Below, piece by piece: positions 36,630-45,514 of a stretch of 64,000 nt of DNA. The position numbers were made by a program, and so were the translations under genes. Within the stretch, counting starts at the first letter, position 1, and each line of letters opens with the position of its first letter. The DNA is from Pandoraea anhela (GTDB lineage Bacteria; Pseudomonadota; Gammaproteobacteria; Burkholderiales; Burkholderiaceae): NCBI RefSeq assembly GCF_902459655.1, contig NZ_CABPSB010000025.1, positions 1-64,000 of the forward strand, written 5' to 3'. The notes under the pieces were generated by a model. That model did no database searches. It worked only from the letters and a program-made list of their open reading frames with translations, and was not told the origin of the DNA.

Positions 36630-37715
36630 TTATGCAGCGGGCTGCAACCTCAGGTCCATAACAGCGTCAGCGAAGTTGTCCTTGAAGTAACCCAGGGCAA
36701 TCAAGTACTTCATACCGCTGCGAATGCCATTGACGCCGCTGGCTTGAATGACTGGATTGGGCGACTGGCGCCGCAGGGCCTCGTACAGAATCGCCTTAGG
36801 CGCGGAATAGATGGGTTCCAACTCGGCGACTGCTGCGTCGTAATCGGCCGCCATCGAGGCGGCTGCGTCTTTCAAGATCGCCATGTACGTTTTCAGTACG
36901 GCCTGCTTAGCGCTCAATGACTTTGTGGTCGTATTGATCACACAGTCCGGCGCATGCGGGCCCCACACTGAATTCGAATCTGTCAGGTACGTGGCGCCAT
37001 TCTTCGCAACAACGCTCTGTGCATATGGCTGGGCAAGCGTACAAACATCGATAGAACCGTTTGCGATACCCTCCCCCATCCCAACCATGCTGGGGAAGAA
37101 GGTCATCTTGTAGTCGTCGTAGGATTTGCCATGCTTTGCCATGGTGCCGTACCCGACAAGCTCGAGCGTATCGAGCCGGAGCGTGCCGACTCTGAGCCCC
37201 TTTCCTGCTGCGTCGATAAACTCAGCCACATTTTTGACGCTGCCCTTACGGGCGACCAACTCGATGCCCGCCTGCCCGGACCCTCCAATAATGCGAAGTT
37301 CTCGACTTCCTTCGCCGTACGCGGCCATAGTCGTCGTCCAGGGGTTGTGCATGGCGTCCAGAGACTCGCTTAGCAATGCCTGCAGGTTTTCCGAGGGCCC
37401 ATTGAACTGGGTCAGTTCGACATTCAAACCTGCCTTCGCAAATAACCCCCGCTTCTTCGCCAGAAGAACGTGTGAAACACAGCCTGCCGGCAGGTGCCCG
37501 ATTCTCAGCCGCTCTCCGCCTGCGCGCGCTTCAGCACGTGACTCCGAAGCCAACAGCGCTGCACCGACAGGGGAAAGATAGAGTGCAGAGCAGCCGCAGC
37601 CTGCTAGAAAGGAGCGGCGTGACTGGAGGTGAAAAGGCGTATCGGCTGGCGATGCGCTTTCACCGTCGCTCAAAATGCTGGAATCAGCATGCGCTTTAAC
37701 CCGGAACAGACTCAT
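36630..37715 (-). CDS. Tat-exported nitrate/taurine-type substrate-binding protein
   Basis: The start at ATG 37715 has GGAGA five bases upstream; the frame opens 19 codons earlier without such a site. The ~361-residue protein has a twin-arginine signal (SRRSFLAG at about 32-39) followed by a hydrophobic stretch and a probable cleavage region around SRAEA. The mature part (LRIGHLPAGCVSHVLLAKKRGLF) is a NMT1/ABC aliphatic sulfonate-type binder. Tat export suggests folding before export or avoidance of metal. It is the first gene of the eight-gene operon. Confidence 0.9.
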   Translation of the reverse strand: MSLFRVKAHADSSILSDGESASPADTPFHLQSRRSFLAGCGCSALYLSPVGAALLASESRAEARAGGERLRIGHLPAGCVSHVLLAKKRGLFAKAGLNVELTQFNGPSENLQALLSESLDAMHNPWTTTMAAYGEGSRELRIIGGSGQAGIELVARKGSVKNVAEFIDAAGKGLRVGTLRLDTLELVGYGTMAKHGKSYDDYKMTFFPSMVGMGEGIANGSIDVCTLAQPYAQSVVAKNGATYLTDSNSVWGPHAPDCVINTTTKSLSAKQAVLKTYMAILKDAAASMAADYDAAVAELEPIYSAPKAILYEALRRQSPNPVIQASGVNGIRSGMKYLIALGYFKDNFADAVMDLRLQPAA

Positions 37716-38126
37716 GAGCTTCTCCATAGGTGGCTGAGGTAGACCAATCAGTCTACGCAAAAAATGTGCCAACGATGAAATCAGTCAAAACGGCCTGTCA
37801 ACGCGTGCGAGAGCTTGCTCGACGCCCGGGAATGGGGCTTACCGCATCGGAGGTGTGCCAAAAGAGGGCCGACAATGCGGCCTATTGGTGCGCGTTAAGC
37901 GAGGGCTTGGACGGGAGCTACCCGTTAGTTCCGGTGGGATAGTGTGCCTGGAGGGTGCCGAAGCAATATTCGATGTCCAATAGCGACAGATTGCTGCCTG
38001 TTTGACAGCACGCCGGGAGACAGCGCCCCGGCAATTACTGCTCGCGCTGACATGGGGCCACACCGATAAGCGGAGTTCCTCAGCGGCCGCCGCGAGGGGC
38101 GGCGCGAAGTTGGCGAGGCAAACGGA
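37716..38126. other. Intergenic region upstream of the Tat binding-protein operon
   Basis: About 410 bp between the operon start and the TetR gene, both on the minus strand. It should carry the operon promoter and a TetR operator, but I did not find a clear inverted repeat. A GC-rich stretch near 38083-38106 could form a hairpin ending the TetR transcript. No gene is supported. Confidence 0.4.
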
Positions 38127-38735
38127 CTAAATGGGCAGTTGTAGTCCTGCAGCGGTGAGCAGGTCGGCAGTAGTCTCGCGGGCCAGGTCTGCGACAGAGG
38201 CATCTCCGGTGACCATCGCTGCGATGATGGCGCCGTCGATGACCATCGCGATCTTGTCGGTCAGGCGCTCGGGCGAAGGCGCGCCAGCGGATTGGAGCAA
38301 TGCGATGACCCGGCGGTCCACGTTTCTCCTGTGATCAAGAGCAAAGGTACGAACCCAGCCGCTCTCCTTATCGTGCTCCGCCACAGCGTTCAAGAAGATG
38401 CAGCCGTAAAAATCGTCTCTTCCAAACCATTCCTTCAGAAGGTCAAAAAGCGTCAATAACTGACCGAGGGGGGCAATGGAGCATTTCGGTAACTTTTCGT
38501 CGAACCACCGATACCACATGCTCGCCTCCAACTCGAAGACGGCCCGGAGCAAATTCTCTTTTGAACCATAAGTTAGGTACAGGGTGCGTCTGGCAACACG
38601 CGCCTCATCGAGCAAACGGGAGATGCCCGTCGCGTGAATTCCCTCCCTGCAGAAAAGGCGACGCGCAGACAGCAGGAGCTTGCGCTCAGCGGATAGATCG
38701 AAACTAGTAACCGTATCGGGTGATATAGATGACAT
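38127..38735 (-). CDS. TetR-family regulator
   Basis: A 202-residue regulator with an N-terminal helix-turn-helix (ISRLLDEARVARRTLYLTYGSKENLL, read in two parts from about residue 38) and an AcrR/YxaF-like C-terminal ligand domain. It lies upstream of, and on the same strand as, the Tat binding-protein operon and diverges from the SnoaL-like gene at 39092, so it could control either. The start at ATG 38735 is at MSSISPDT. Confidence 0.88.
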   Translation of the reverse strand: MSSISPDTVTSFDLSAERKLLLSARRLFCREGIHATGISRLLDEARVARRTLYLTYGSKENLLRAVFELEASMWYRWFDEKLPKCSIAPLGQLLTLFDLLKEWFGRDDFYGCIFLNAVAEHDKESGWVRTFALDHRRNVDRRVIALLQSAGAPSPERLTDKIAMVIDGAIIAAMVTGDASVADLARETTADLLTAAGLQLPI

Positions 38736-39091
38736 TGAAGTGCGCGGAGATGCCGACCAGCGTCAATTGTGCCTGAAAGATGCGCGAAGGCACCGCATCG
38801 CCCCCCCACTCTGACATGGCTCATCTACACCACGGGCGTTTAACTCGGCGTTGCATGCAACGGGCACAGCGCTCTTGACGCTCATCGCCATTTCGCTCGT
38901 GCCGCAAGAACGCTTAGACAGGGCTGGGCACCTAGGGCGTTGCGAGGATCCTAGCTGGCAATTCTGTGGTACCCATATTGTCCCACGGTCAAGAGTCAGA
39001 ACGTCCCCACATGTCAAACCTGCGCATCACAAAAAATACACAGCCTTACTGTATATAATACTTACACACATACTCCATATAGACCTCGAAC
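38736..39091. other. Divergent intergenic region with a plus-strand promoter
   Basis: About 355 bp. TATAAT at 39054-39059 in an AT-rich stretch lies 32 bp before the SnoaL-like gene and is the likely -10 box. No good -35 was seen. No open reading frame is convincing. Confidence 0.45.
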
Positions 39092-39505
39092 ATGGACACC
39101 AACAACTTGAAGCAAGTCGTGACGCGATTCAACCGCGAAGTGATCCAGGACGGCAATCGCGAATCGTTTGACGCCTTGATGTCACCTGATTTTGTCAATT
39201 GGTCCGCCCCCGACGCTTCGCTTCGCGGAGCGGAAACAATGTGGAGGACGTTTGATACCGTATTGCGTCCGGCACTCTCGGATATGCAGGTCCGAATTCT
39301 CGATCAGCTATGTGAGGGCGATAAGGTCACGACACGAAAGACCATCTCGGGTCGTCATACAGGACCGTTGCTCGGCATTGAGCCCACCGATCGGATGATA
39401 TCGATCGACGTCATTGACATCGTTCGTATTCGCGACGGCCGATACGCGGAGCATTGGGGTGTTAACACGCTGGCAGCTGTCCTCGCCCAACTTCAAAACA
39501 AGTGA
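39092..39505 (+). CDS. SnoaL-like (ester cyclase) small protein
   Basis: A 137-residue NTF2-fold protein of the SnoaL polyketide-cyclase/ester-cyclase group (NREVIQDGNRESFDALMSPDFVNWSAP, GAETM, RHTGPLLGIEPTDR.ISIDVIDI, each matching the family's layout). Many members are of unknown function or act on small hydroxylated acids. It overlaps the next gene's start by four bases, so it is expressed with the MarR regulator. Confidence 0.82.
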   Translation: MDTNNLKQVVTRFNREVIQDGNRESFDALMSPDFVNWSAPDASLRGAETMWRTFDTVLRPALSDMQVRILDQLCEGDKVTTRKTISGRHTGPLLGIEPTDRMISIDVIDIVRIRDGRYAEHWGVNTLAAVLAQLQNK

Positions 39506-39981
39506 GGCCTGTCGAAGTGACCAGATCCCATCCTAAGGCGTCGTGCAGCGCCTGCAGCGAAGCAACCGTCTTGGCGGAGTCAATCCGTGACGTTGTCGGT
39601 CGTCTCGTGCGGGCCGTGCGCGAACATAGCGGGACGACATGGAACGCACAGAATGAAACCCTCGCTTTTCTCGAGCGAACAGGGCCGACAAGTGTTGCAA
39701 AACTCGCGATCGGCCGGGGCGTTACGCATCAGACCATGCGCTTGATCGTAGGGAGACTAGTGGATCAAGGGGTCTTACACCTCGTCCGGGACGCCGAGGA
39801 TCGTCGTGCCTACCTCGTGCACATGACTCCGGCTGGACGGGAACAACTCGCGAGGGACAGGACTGCGCGAACGGAGTGGTTGGCTCAGCAGATCTTATCG
39901 AAAACCAGCGAGGAGGAACGCACACTTCTGGCAAGTGCCGTTTCGCTGTTACATCAATTGACTCGCGCAACCAAGCCATAA
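39502..39981 (+). CDS. MarR-family regulator
   Basis: A 159-residue winged-helix protein with SVAKLAIGRGVTHQTMRLIVGRLVDQGVL and the wing RDAEDRRAYLVHMTPAG. The start is GTG at 39502, overlapping the SnoaL-like stop. It likely senses an acidic or aromatic substrate and represses the TauD-MFS-porin genes downstream, though no operator was located. Confidence 0.88.
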   Translation: MRPVEVTRSHPKASCSACSEATVLAESIRDVVGRLVRAVREHSGTTWNAQNETLAFLERTGPTSVAKLAIGRGVTHQTMRLIVGRLVDQGVLHLVRDAEDRRAYLVHMTPAGREQLARDRTARTEWLAQQILSKTSEEERTLLASAVSLLHQLTRATKP

Positions 39982-40117
39982 GAAACGCCAATAGAAGCGG
40001 ATCGAAAAATCCCACTTGTTCGCGCCAAGGTCCGCTTTTTACACTCCGTTCTGTCATATCGAACATCGCCCGCCGCGGTGTTCGCAAACAAATATAAACA
40101 GAACACGGAGACTACAA

Positions 40118-40969
40118 ATGATGATCGAACCTATAGGTCATCCCGAGCGCCAGTTCGGTGCGGTGATCAGCGGCTTGCGCGTCGACGAGATTACGTCGGA
40201 CACCACATTCACGCTTCTCAGTCAAACACTCGCTCGATATGCAGTAGTCGGCATTCGCGATTTGCCGCTCGAAGATGAGGTTCAGCTGGCGCTCGCGGAT
40301 CGCTTTGGCCCCATTCACCATTCGATCCTCGACGCATCGCGCAGGCGACTCGTCGATCGACGGCTGAACGACGTCGGCAATGTCGACGTCACTGGCAACT
40401 TGAGTGGCGCGACGAAGCCTGCTTACGGCGACTCGAACCTGCTCTGGCACGCGGACCTGTCGTTTCTTGCGCGCCCGGCACGCGTAACTCTCTTGTCCGC
40501 GCGCGTTTTGCCGCCCGCCCCTCCTCCCACCGAATACACCGACATGCGCGCGGCATGGGATGCGCTATCTGCGGCGCGTCAGCAGAAACTGGCGTCGCTC
40601 GAAGTCGAGCATAGCGTGTTCGTGCAACGGGCCAAATGCGGCTTCACCCAGTTCACGGAAGAAGAGCGTCGACAGGCCCCCCCGGCCAGACACGCGCTCG
40701 TACGTCGTCATGCGCAGAGTGGGCGATCCTCGTTGTATCTCTCGTCGAGCGCTTCGCATATCGTCGGATGGCCTGAGGAAGAAGGGCGCGCACTGATCGA
40801 TGAATTGACCACCCATGCGACACAGCCCGATTTCATGTTGAGCTACGCATGGCATGCGAACGATCTGCTGATGTGGGACAACAGCATAACGATGCATCGC
40901 GCGACCCCTTTCGCATCAACCGAACACCGACGGGAATTGCGCTGGACGGCGACCGTCGAGACAACGTGA
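40118..40969 (+). CDS. TauD/TfdA-family Fe(II)/2-oxoglutarate dioxygenase
   Basis: The start at ATG 40118 has CGGAGA nine bases upstream; the longer frame is untranslated leader. The ~283-residue enzyme has the iron ligands in LLWHADLSF (His-X-Asp) and the distal SITMHRAT histidine, and the 2-oxoglutarate-binding arginine region HRRELRWTA. It hydroxylates an acidic substrate next to a heteroatom, cleaving off sulfite, glycolate or similar groups. It sits between a MarR regulator and an anion transporter, suggesting the first catabolic step. Confidence 0.9.
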   Translation: MMIEPIGHPERQFGAVISGLRVDEITSDTTFTLLSQTLARYAVVGIRDLPLEDEVQLALADRFGPIHHSILDASRRRLVDRRLNDVGNVDVTGNLSGATKPAYGDSNLLWHADLSFLARPARVTLLSARVLPPAPPPTEYTDMRAAWDALSAARQQKLASLEVEHSVFVQRAKCGFTQFTEEERRQAPPARHALVRRHAQSGRSSLYLSSSASHIVGWPEEEGRALIDELTTHATQPDFMLSYAWHANDLLMWDNSITMHRATPFASTEHRRELRWTATVETT

Positions 40970-41020
40970 CCGACACAGACAATACAGAATGCGCCGCAGC
41001 GCATCACAGGAGACACCCCC

Positions 41021-42346
41021 ATGAGCTCGGTAATCTCATCCGTCACCACCGATACCGGCAACATCGAATCTCGCGCTTTCCGCAAGATCGATCTGCGTAT
41101 CGCGGCCGTGTTGTTCGGCTGTTTCGTATTGTCCTACATTGATAGAGTCAACATCAGCTTCGCGCATTTGCAAATGCGCCAGGACATCGGCTTGAGTGAC
41201 CAGCAGTATGGCTTCGCTGTGGGCCTCCTTTTCTTCAGCTATGTGTTGTTCGAGGTCCCCAGCAATCTGCTGATGGTTCGCATCGGAGCGCGCAAGACGC
41301 TGTCGCGCATCATGATCCTCTGGGGAATCGTCTCGACACTTACATTTGCCGTCCAGACGCCTTCACATCTGTACGTGGCACGCCTTGCCCTCGGCGCCGC
41401 GGAGGCAGGTTTCTTCCCGGGAGCATTACTGTTCTTCACTCGGTGGTATCCGTCAAGACGCCGAGCTCGAGTGATCGGCATGTTTGCGCTAGCAGTTCCC
41501 GTTGCGGGCTTCATCGGTGGTCCGTTATCTGGCTGGATTCTGCACGCGATGAACGACGTCGGTGGCATGCAGGCGTGGCGTTGGTTGTTCGTGATTGAAG
41601 GCGTCCCATCGATCATCGCAGGCGCGCTGCTCTACTTTTTTCTTACCGAGCGCCCGGAGGACGCGCGCTGGCTGACCGGCGCAGAGAAAGCCCTGATTGC
41701 CGACGCACTGGCATCCGAGCGCAATGCCAAGGGCAAAGATCTCGCCTCGCATCATTTCAGTGCAGCACTCAGGACGCCGCGCCTGTACATCGCTGCGCTC
41801 GTATATATGGCAGTTCCCTGGGTTGCGAACGTCATCACTTATTGGAGCCCTTCCATTATCAAGCAAGCGGGAGGCGTCAACACGGTCGACGTCGGCTTGT
41901 ATTCGATGATCCCGTACATGATCGGGGCTGTCTGTATGCTGCTGATCTGCCGCAGCTCGGACATGCGCCTCGAACGACGTTGGCATTGGGCGGCTTGCGG
42001 AACGTTGGCGGCGTTGTCGCTGGTCGCGCAAACCTTTGTCATGCACGACCTGGCATTGACTATCGTCACATTCACCCTGATGACAATCGGTTTTCTCGGA
42101 ATCGCGGCACTCTTTTTCACGATTCCGCTCGCCTACCTTTCCGGCACGGCAGCCGCAGGTGGATTGGCACTCATTAGTGCGCTTGGCCAGCTCATCGGCT
42201 CACTTGCGCCCATGGCGATCGGGCATATCAAGCAGCATACGGGCAGCCTCGTGGGCGGCCTGTACCTGGTTGCGGCAGTCGTCATGACCGCCGTGCTCAT
42301 AGTTCTTCTGCTCATTCCTGCGCAGACCCTGCATGAGCGTCGCTGA
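41021..42346 (+). CDS. MFS transporter of the anion:cation symporter (ACS) type
   Basis: A 441-residue, 12-segment carrier. FVLSYIDRVNISFAHLQM in segment 1 and EAGFFPGALLFFTRWYPSRRRARVIG between segments 4 and 5 are hallmarks of the phthalate/galactonate/tartrate-type ACS family. CAGGAG precedes the ATG. It likely imports the carboxylate processed by the neighbouring dioxygenase and FAH-type hydrolase. Confidence 0.92.
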   Translation: MSSVISSVTTDTGNIESRAFRKIDLRIAAVLFGCFVLSYIDRVNISFAHLQMRQDIGLSDQQYGFAVGLLFFSYVLFEVPSNLLMVRIGARKTLSRIMILWGIVSTLTFAVQTPSHLYVARLALGAAEAGFFPGALLFFTRWYPSRRRARVIGMFALAVPVAGFIGGPLSGWILHAMNDVGGMQAWRWLFVIEGVPSIIAGALLYFFLTERPEDARWLTGAEKALIADALASERNAKGKDLASHHFSAALRTPRLYIAALVYMAVPWVANVITYWSPSIIKQAGGVNTVDVGLYSMIPYMIGAVCMLLICRSSDMRLERRWHWAACGTLAALSLVAQTFVMHDLALTIVTFTLMTIGFLGIAALFFTIPLAYLSGTAAAGGLALISALGQLIGSLAPMAIGHIKQHTGSLVGGLYLVAAVVMTAVLIVLLLIPAQTLHERR

Positions 42347-42404
42347 CCGCTCAATCCCCCGCTACGCGCGACAAAGAAGCTAAAAGAAAACGACTGGAGA
42401 CACT

Positions 42405-43616
42405 ATGAATAAGGTGCCACGCCTATGTGCGTTTGCGCTCGGGGTTGCATGCGCGAGCACTTCTTACGCGCAATCGAACGTCACGCTATACGGCCTCATT
42501 GATACCGGCATCACCTGGTCCAGTAATCAGTATGGCAGCAGTAATTGGGAAGTGACGTCAGGAAAGTTGTCGGGTGCGCGTTGGGGCATTCGCTTTACCG
42601 AGGATATCGGCGATGGATGGCGTGCGCTTGGGGTGCTGGAAAACGGGTTCAATTCGGCAAACGGGGCGGCCTTGCAGAATGGTCGCATGTTCGGTCGGCA
42701 AGCCTATATCGGCGTGCTCAACAACACGTACGGCACGCTGCTTTTCGGCCGGCAGTACACACCGCTCGCGCTGTACGGTGGATTTCTCACATCGGCACTA
42801 CGCTGGGGTACCTCACTGATGGCGCACCCGCTCGACCTCGATCTGCTCGCCGGAACCACGCGCTTTAACAACGCGATCGATTACGAAAGCCCGAACTTCG
42901 GCGGCTTCACATACAAGCTGCAATATGCCTTCAGCAACCAAGCCTCCGGTTCTGCCGGCACCGGCTTCTCGAACAACCGTGAGTGGGGGAGCGCCATTCG
43001 ATATGTCAGCAACGACCTCACGATCTCTGCCGGTTATGCGCAAATCAGCCGTCCTGATTCGGCTTCCAATGCGAACGGCGCCGTAGTCGGTGACTATCAG
43101 ACCGCGCTGCCGTTGTGGGTGAGACAAGTTGATTCGACGTTGTCGGGCACCTCACCATCCGCAGCGGCACTCGTGGTGGGCATTCAAAAGACCGGCATGA
43201 TTGCGATGCTCTACACGCTCGATCGATGGAGCGTCGGTGCTGTCGTTTCACGCACACTGCTCAGCGACGACGTCATGACGCACGCGAGCACGACCAACAT
43301 GAATGGCAATGGCAGTCTTTCGCTTGACGTCGCAGAGCTTAATCTGACCTATCAGATAACTCCGGCAAATTACACGGGCCTAATGGTTACGTATTCTTCT
43401 GGTCAATTTCAGAGCGGCGCGACACACACGTCACCACACTGGTGGCAGATTGGCATCGCGAATGACTACTTCCTTTCCAAGCGCACGGATGTTTATGTCG
43501 CAGCAGCGTACGAAATTGGCGGGGCACGCGACGCAATCGCTCAGATCACCCTCAACGCCCCATCGTCCTCGCGCACTGAAGCTGGCGTGAGCGTGGGTAT
43601 GCGGCATCGATTCTAG
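42405..43616 (+). CDS. Burkholderia-type trimeric porin
   Basis: A 403-residue outer-membrane porin (Porin_4 family). It has a Sec signal (about 1-22, STSYAQ), the mature start SNVTLYGLIDTGI, many alternating beta strands and a C-terminal phenylalanine (RHRF) for barrel assembly. It follows the MFS gene by 58 bp. It probably admits the same substrate across the outer membrane and is an indicator of Burkholderiales. Confidence 0.93.
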   Translation: MNKVPRLCAFALGVACASTSYAQSNVTLYGLIDTGITWSSNQYGSSNWEVTSGKLSGARWGIRFTEDIGDGWRALGVLENGFNSANGAALQNGRMFGRQAYIGVLNNTYGTLLFGRQYTPLALYGGFLTSALRWGTSLMAHPLDLDLLAGTTRFNNAIDYESPNFGGFTYKLQYAFSNQASGSAGTGFSNNREWGSAIRYVSNDLTISAGYAQISRPDSASNANGAVVGDYQTALPLWVRQVDSTLSGTSPSAAALVVGIQKTGMIAMLYTLDRWSVGAVVSRTLLSDDVMTHASTTNMNGNGSLSLDVAELNLTYQITPANYTGLMVTYSSGQFQSGATHTSPHWWQIGIANDYFLSKRTDVYVAAAYEIGGARDAIAQITLNAPSSSRTEAGVSVGMRHRF

Positions 43617-43622
43617 GGAGAT

Positions 43623-44483
43623 ATGCCGGTGAAACTGCTATCTTTCATGCGTGACGACCAGCTCACATGGGGTGCCCTTGTCGCACGCAACGAACAAGGC
43701 TTCGATATCATCGACGGACAGCAGGCGACTCACGGACGATTCGCAACCCTCGACGACGTGATCGCAGCGGAAGCGATCGGCCACATTGCCGACGCCCTGG
43801 TGAGCTCGACCGCGACGTTGCGTTCCAAAACCATCAATTGGCGAATTCCCGTCCGACCTCGAAAGCTGCTTGCGGTCGGTGGGAATTACGCCGCGCATGC
43901 TCGTGAGATCGGCATGAAGGAGCCCGCGGCCCCGGTTTTTTTTAGCCGCTTTTGCGATTCTCTCGTCGCACCTGAAGCGCCGCTGATTCGCCCACGTGTG
44001 TCGAAACAACTCGACTTCGAGGGTGAACTGGCGGTCGTGATCGGCAAGCCCGGACGTTACATCGATGCGAGCAAAGCCGGGCAGCACATTGCCGGTTATA
44101 CGTGCTTCGACGACGGCAGCGTGCGGGATTTCCAGAAGCAGTCAATTGAAGCGGGCAAGAATTTCTACGCCACCGGATCGCTGGGCCCGTGGGTTGTCAC
44201 TTCCGACGAACTCGCCGATCCCGCTCAGTGCGTGCTGTATACCCGGGTCAATGGCGAAGTGATGCAAAGCGCTCCCCTTTCCGATCTCATTCATCCTGTT
44301 ACGTCTCTGATCGCCTACGCGTCCACATTCACACCGCTCGCCTGTGGCGACGTGATTGCGACGGGCACTCCCGCTGGCATCGGCGCGCGCCGAACGCCTC
44401 AGCGCTGGCTGGAGCCGGGTGATATCGTGGAAATTGAAATTTCGAGAATTGGCGTGCTAAGAAACGGCGTCACCGACGAATAG
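43623..44483 (+). CDS. FAH-family hydrolase (fumarylpyruvate/acylpyruvate-type)
   Basis: A 286-residue enzyme with the FAH metal-binding set: a first acidic pair in LDFEGELAVVIGK and further residues around GYTCFDDGSVRDFQ, plus the C-terminal PLACGDVIATGTPAGIG. It hydrolyses C-C bonds in acylpyruvates or performs related tautomerase/decarboxylase steps. It starts six bases after the porin stop and would act at the end of a ring-cleavage-like route. A GTG two codons later is an alternative start. Confidence 0.9.
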   Translation: MPVKLLSFMRDDQLTWGALVARNEQGFDIIDGQQATHGRFATLDDVIAAEAIGHIADALVSSTATLRSKTINWRIPVRPRKLLAVGGNYAAHAREIGMKEPAAPVFFSRFCDSLVAPEAPLIRPRVSKQLDFEGELAVVIGKPGRYIDASKAGQHIAGYTCFDDGSVRDFQKQSIEAGKNFYATGSLGPWVVTSDELADPAQCVLYTRVNGEVMQSAPLSDLIHPVTSLIAYASTFTPLACGDVIATGTPAGIGARRTPQRWLEPGDIVEIEISRIGVLRNGVTDE

Positions 44484-44486
44484 CGT

Positions 44487-45401
44487 TCACGCTACACGTA
44501 TAGAACGGTGCAACTTGTCGTGTTCGACTATGCGCTCCACCACTCGCTGAATGATGGACTGTCGCTCATCGGTACGATACACAAGCGTCAGGTCATAACA
44601 CTCCGGCGGCAATTGTGGCGACAGATCGATTACCCGTCCCGCATCGAGCAGCGGCTTTGCAAGTGCCATTGCTACGAGACCAATGCCGCCAGTCTCCTCA
44701 ATCATCCTCAGCATGCTGATCATGTTGCTGCATGTATTCACATGCAGCGGCGATGCGCCACATTTTTTCAGTGTATCGAGCGAGCGCGGGAAAAACTCCG
44801 ACGGTCGAGACACGAACCAGAGCGGCCTGCTATCCAGCTTTGCAGCCAGGTCGCACGCTTCGTCGAAACCCTCTTCCATTGCACTTGCGCCCATGAGCCA
44901 GCGCAGTTCCTCTGCCGCCAGCGACCGGGTGGCGAACATCGGGTGCTCGATGCGCCCAGCAACCACCGCAAGGTCCAGCTTTCCGGACTCCAGTTTGTGC
45001 AGCATGTTCATGCTCAGGTCTGTCTCGATGTCGTATTGCACCAGGGGCATATCACGACGCAGTTGTGCGAGCACGCGACCGAACCAGGTCATCGTCACGA
45101 TACCAATGCCGAGGCGTAACGTGCCACGCGCGGAGGTCACATCGGCGTGCGTCGTGACCGCCTCCTCAAGTTGAATGACGAGAGGCTCGACACGCTCGAT
45201 GAACTGACGGCCTTCCTCCGTCAGTTCCATGTTTCGCCCACGCTTTCTGAAGAACTGGATACCGAGCGACTGTTCAAGCTCTCGCACCCGCCCAGTGACC
45301 GTGGGCTGGGAGGCGTTGAGTCGCTCTGCAGCCGCGGAAAACGTGCCCACGCGCGCGATGCAGCACACAGTCTCGAGATTGGTCAGGTTCAGGCGGCTCA
45401 T
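44487..45401 (-). CDS. LysR-family regulator
   Basis: A 304-residue regulator with the N-terminal winged HTH (FSAAAERLNASQPTVTGRVRELEQSLGIQFF) and the two-lobed effector domain. It converges with the FAH gene and diverges from the MmgE/PrpD gene, whose promoter region contains a TAAG/CTTA dyad. It therefore most likely activates the MmgE/PrpD gene and possibly the FAH cluster. Confidence 0.92.
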   Translation of the reverse strand: MSRLNLTNLETVCCIARVGTFSAAAERLNASQPTVTGRVRELEQSLGIQFFRKRGRNMELTEEGRQFIERVEPLVIQLEEAVTTHADVTSARGTLRLGIGIVTMTWFGRVLAQLRRDMPLVQYDIETDLSMNMLHKLESGKLDLAVVAGRIEHPMFATRSLAAEELRWLMGASAMEEGFDEACDLAAKLDSRPLWFVSRPSEFFPRSLDTLKKCGASPLHVNTCSNMISMLRMIEETGGIGLVAMALAKPLLDAGRVIDLSPQLPPECYDLTLVYRTDERQSIIQRVVERIVEHDKLHRSIRVA

Positions 45402-45451
45402 GAGCAGATTGTCGATGTGGGAAGCGATCGGAATGATCGATCAAACAATAT

Positions 45452-45467
45452 TAAGATTTCGAGCTTA
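45452..45467. promoter_or_regulatory. Candidate LysR-binding dyad
   Basis: TAAG (45452-45455) and CTTA (45464-45467) form a short inverted repeat, including a T-N11-A type spacing, in the 113-bp region between the divergent lysR-type and MmgE/PrpD genes. Confidence 0.4.
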
Positions 45468-45514
45468 TTTGAATAGGCGCAAATACGTACACTGAATCGC
45501 TAAGGAGACATCGG

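Noticed and set aside
36630-37715. Lipoprotein signal in the Tat binding protein (LAGC at about residues 37-40)
   Set aside because: The cysteine comes directly after the twin arginines with no hydrophobic region before it; the stretch fits the Tat hydrophobic core better.
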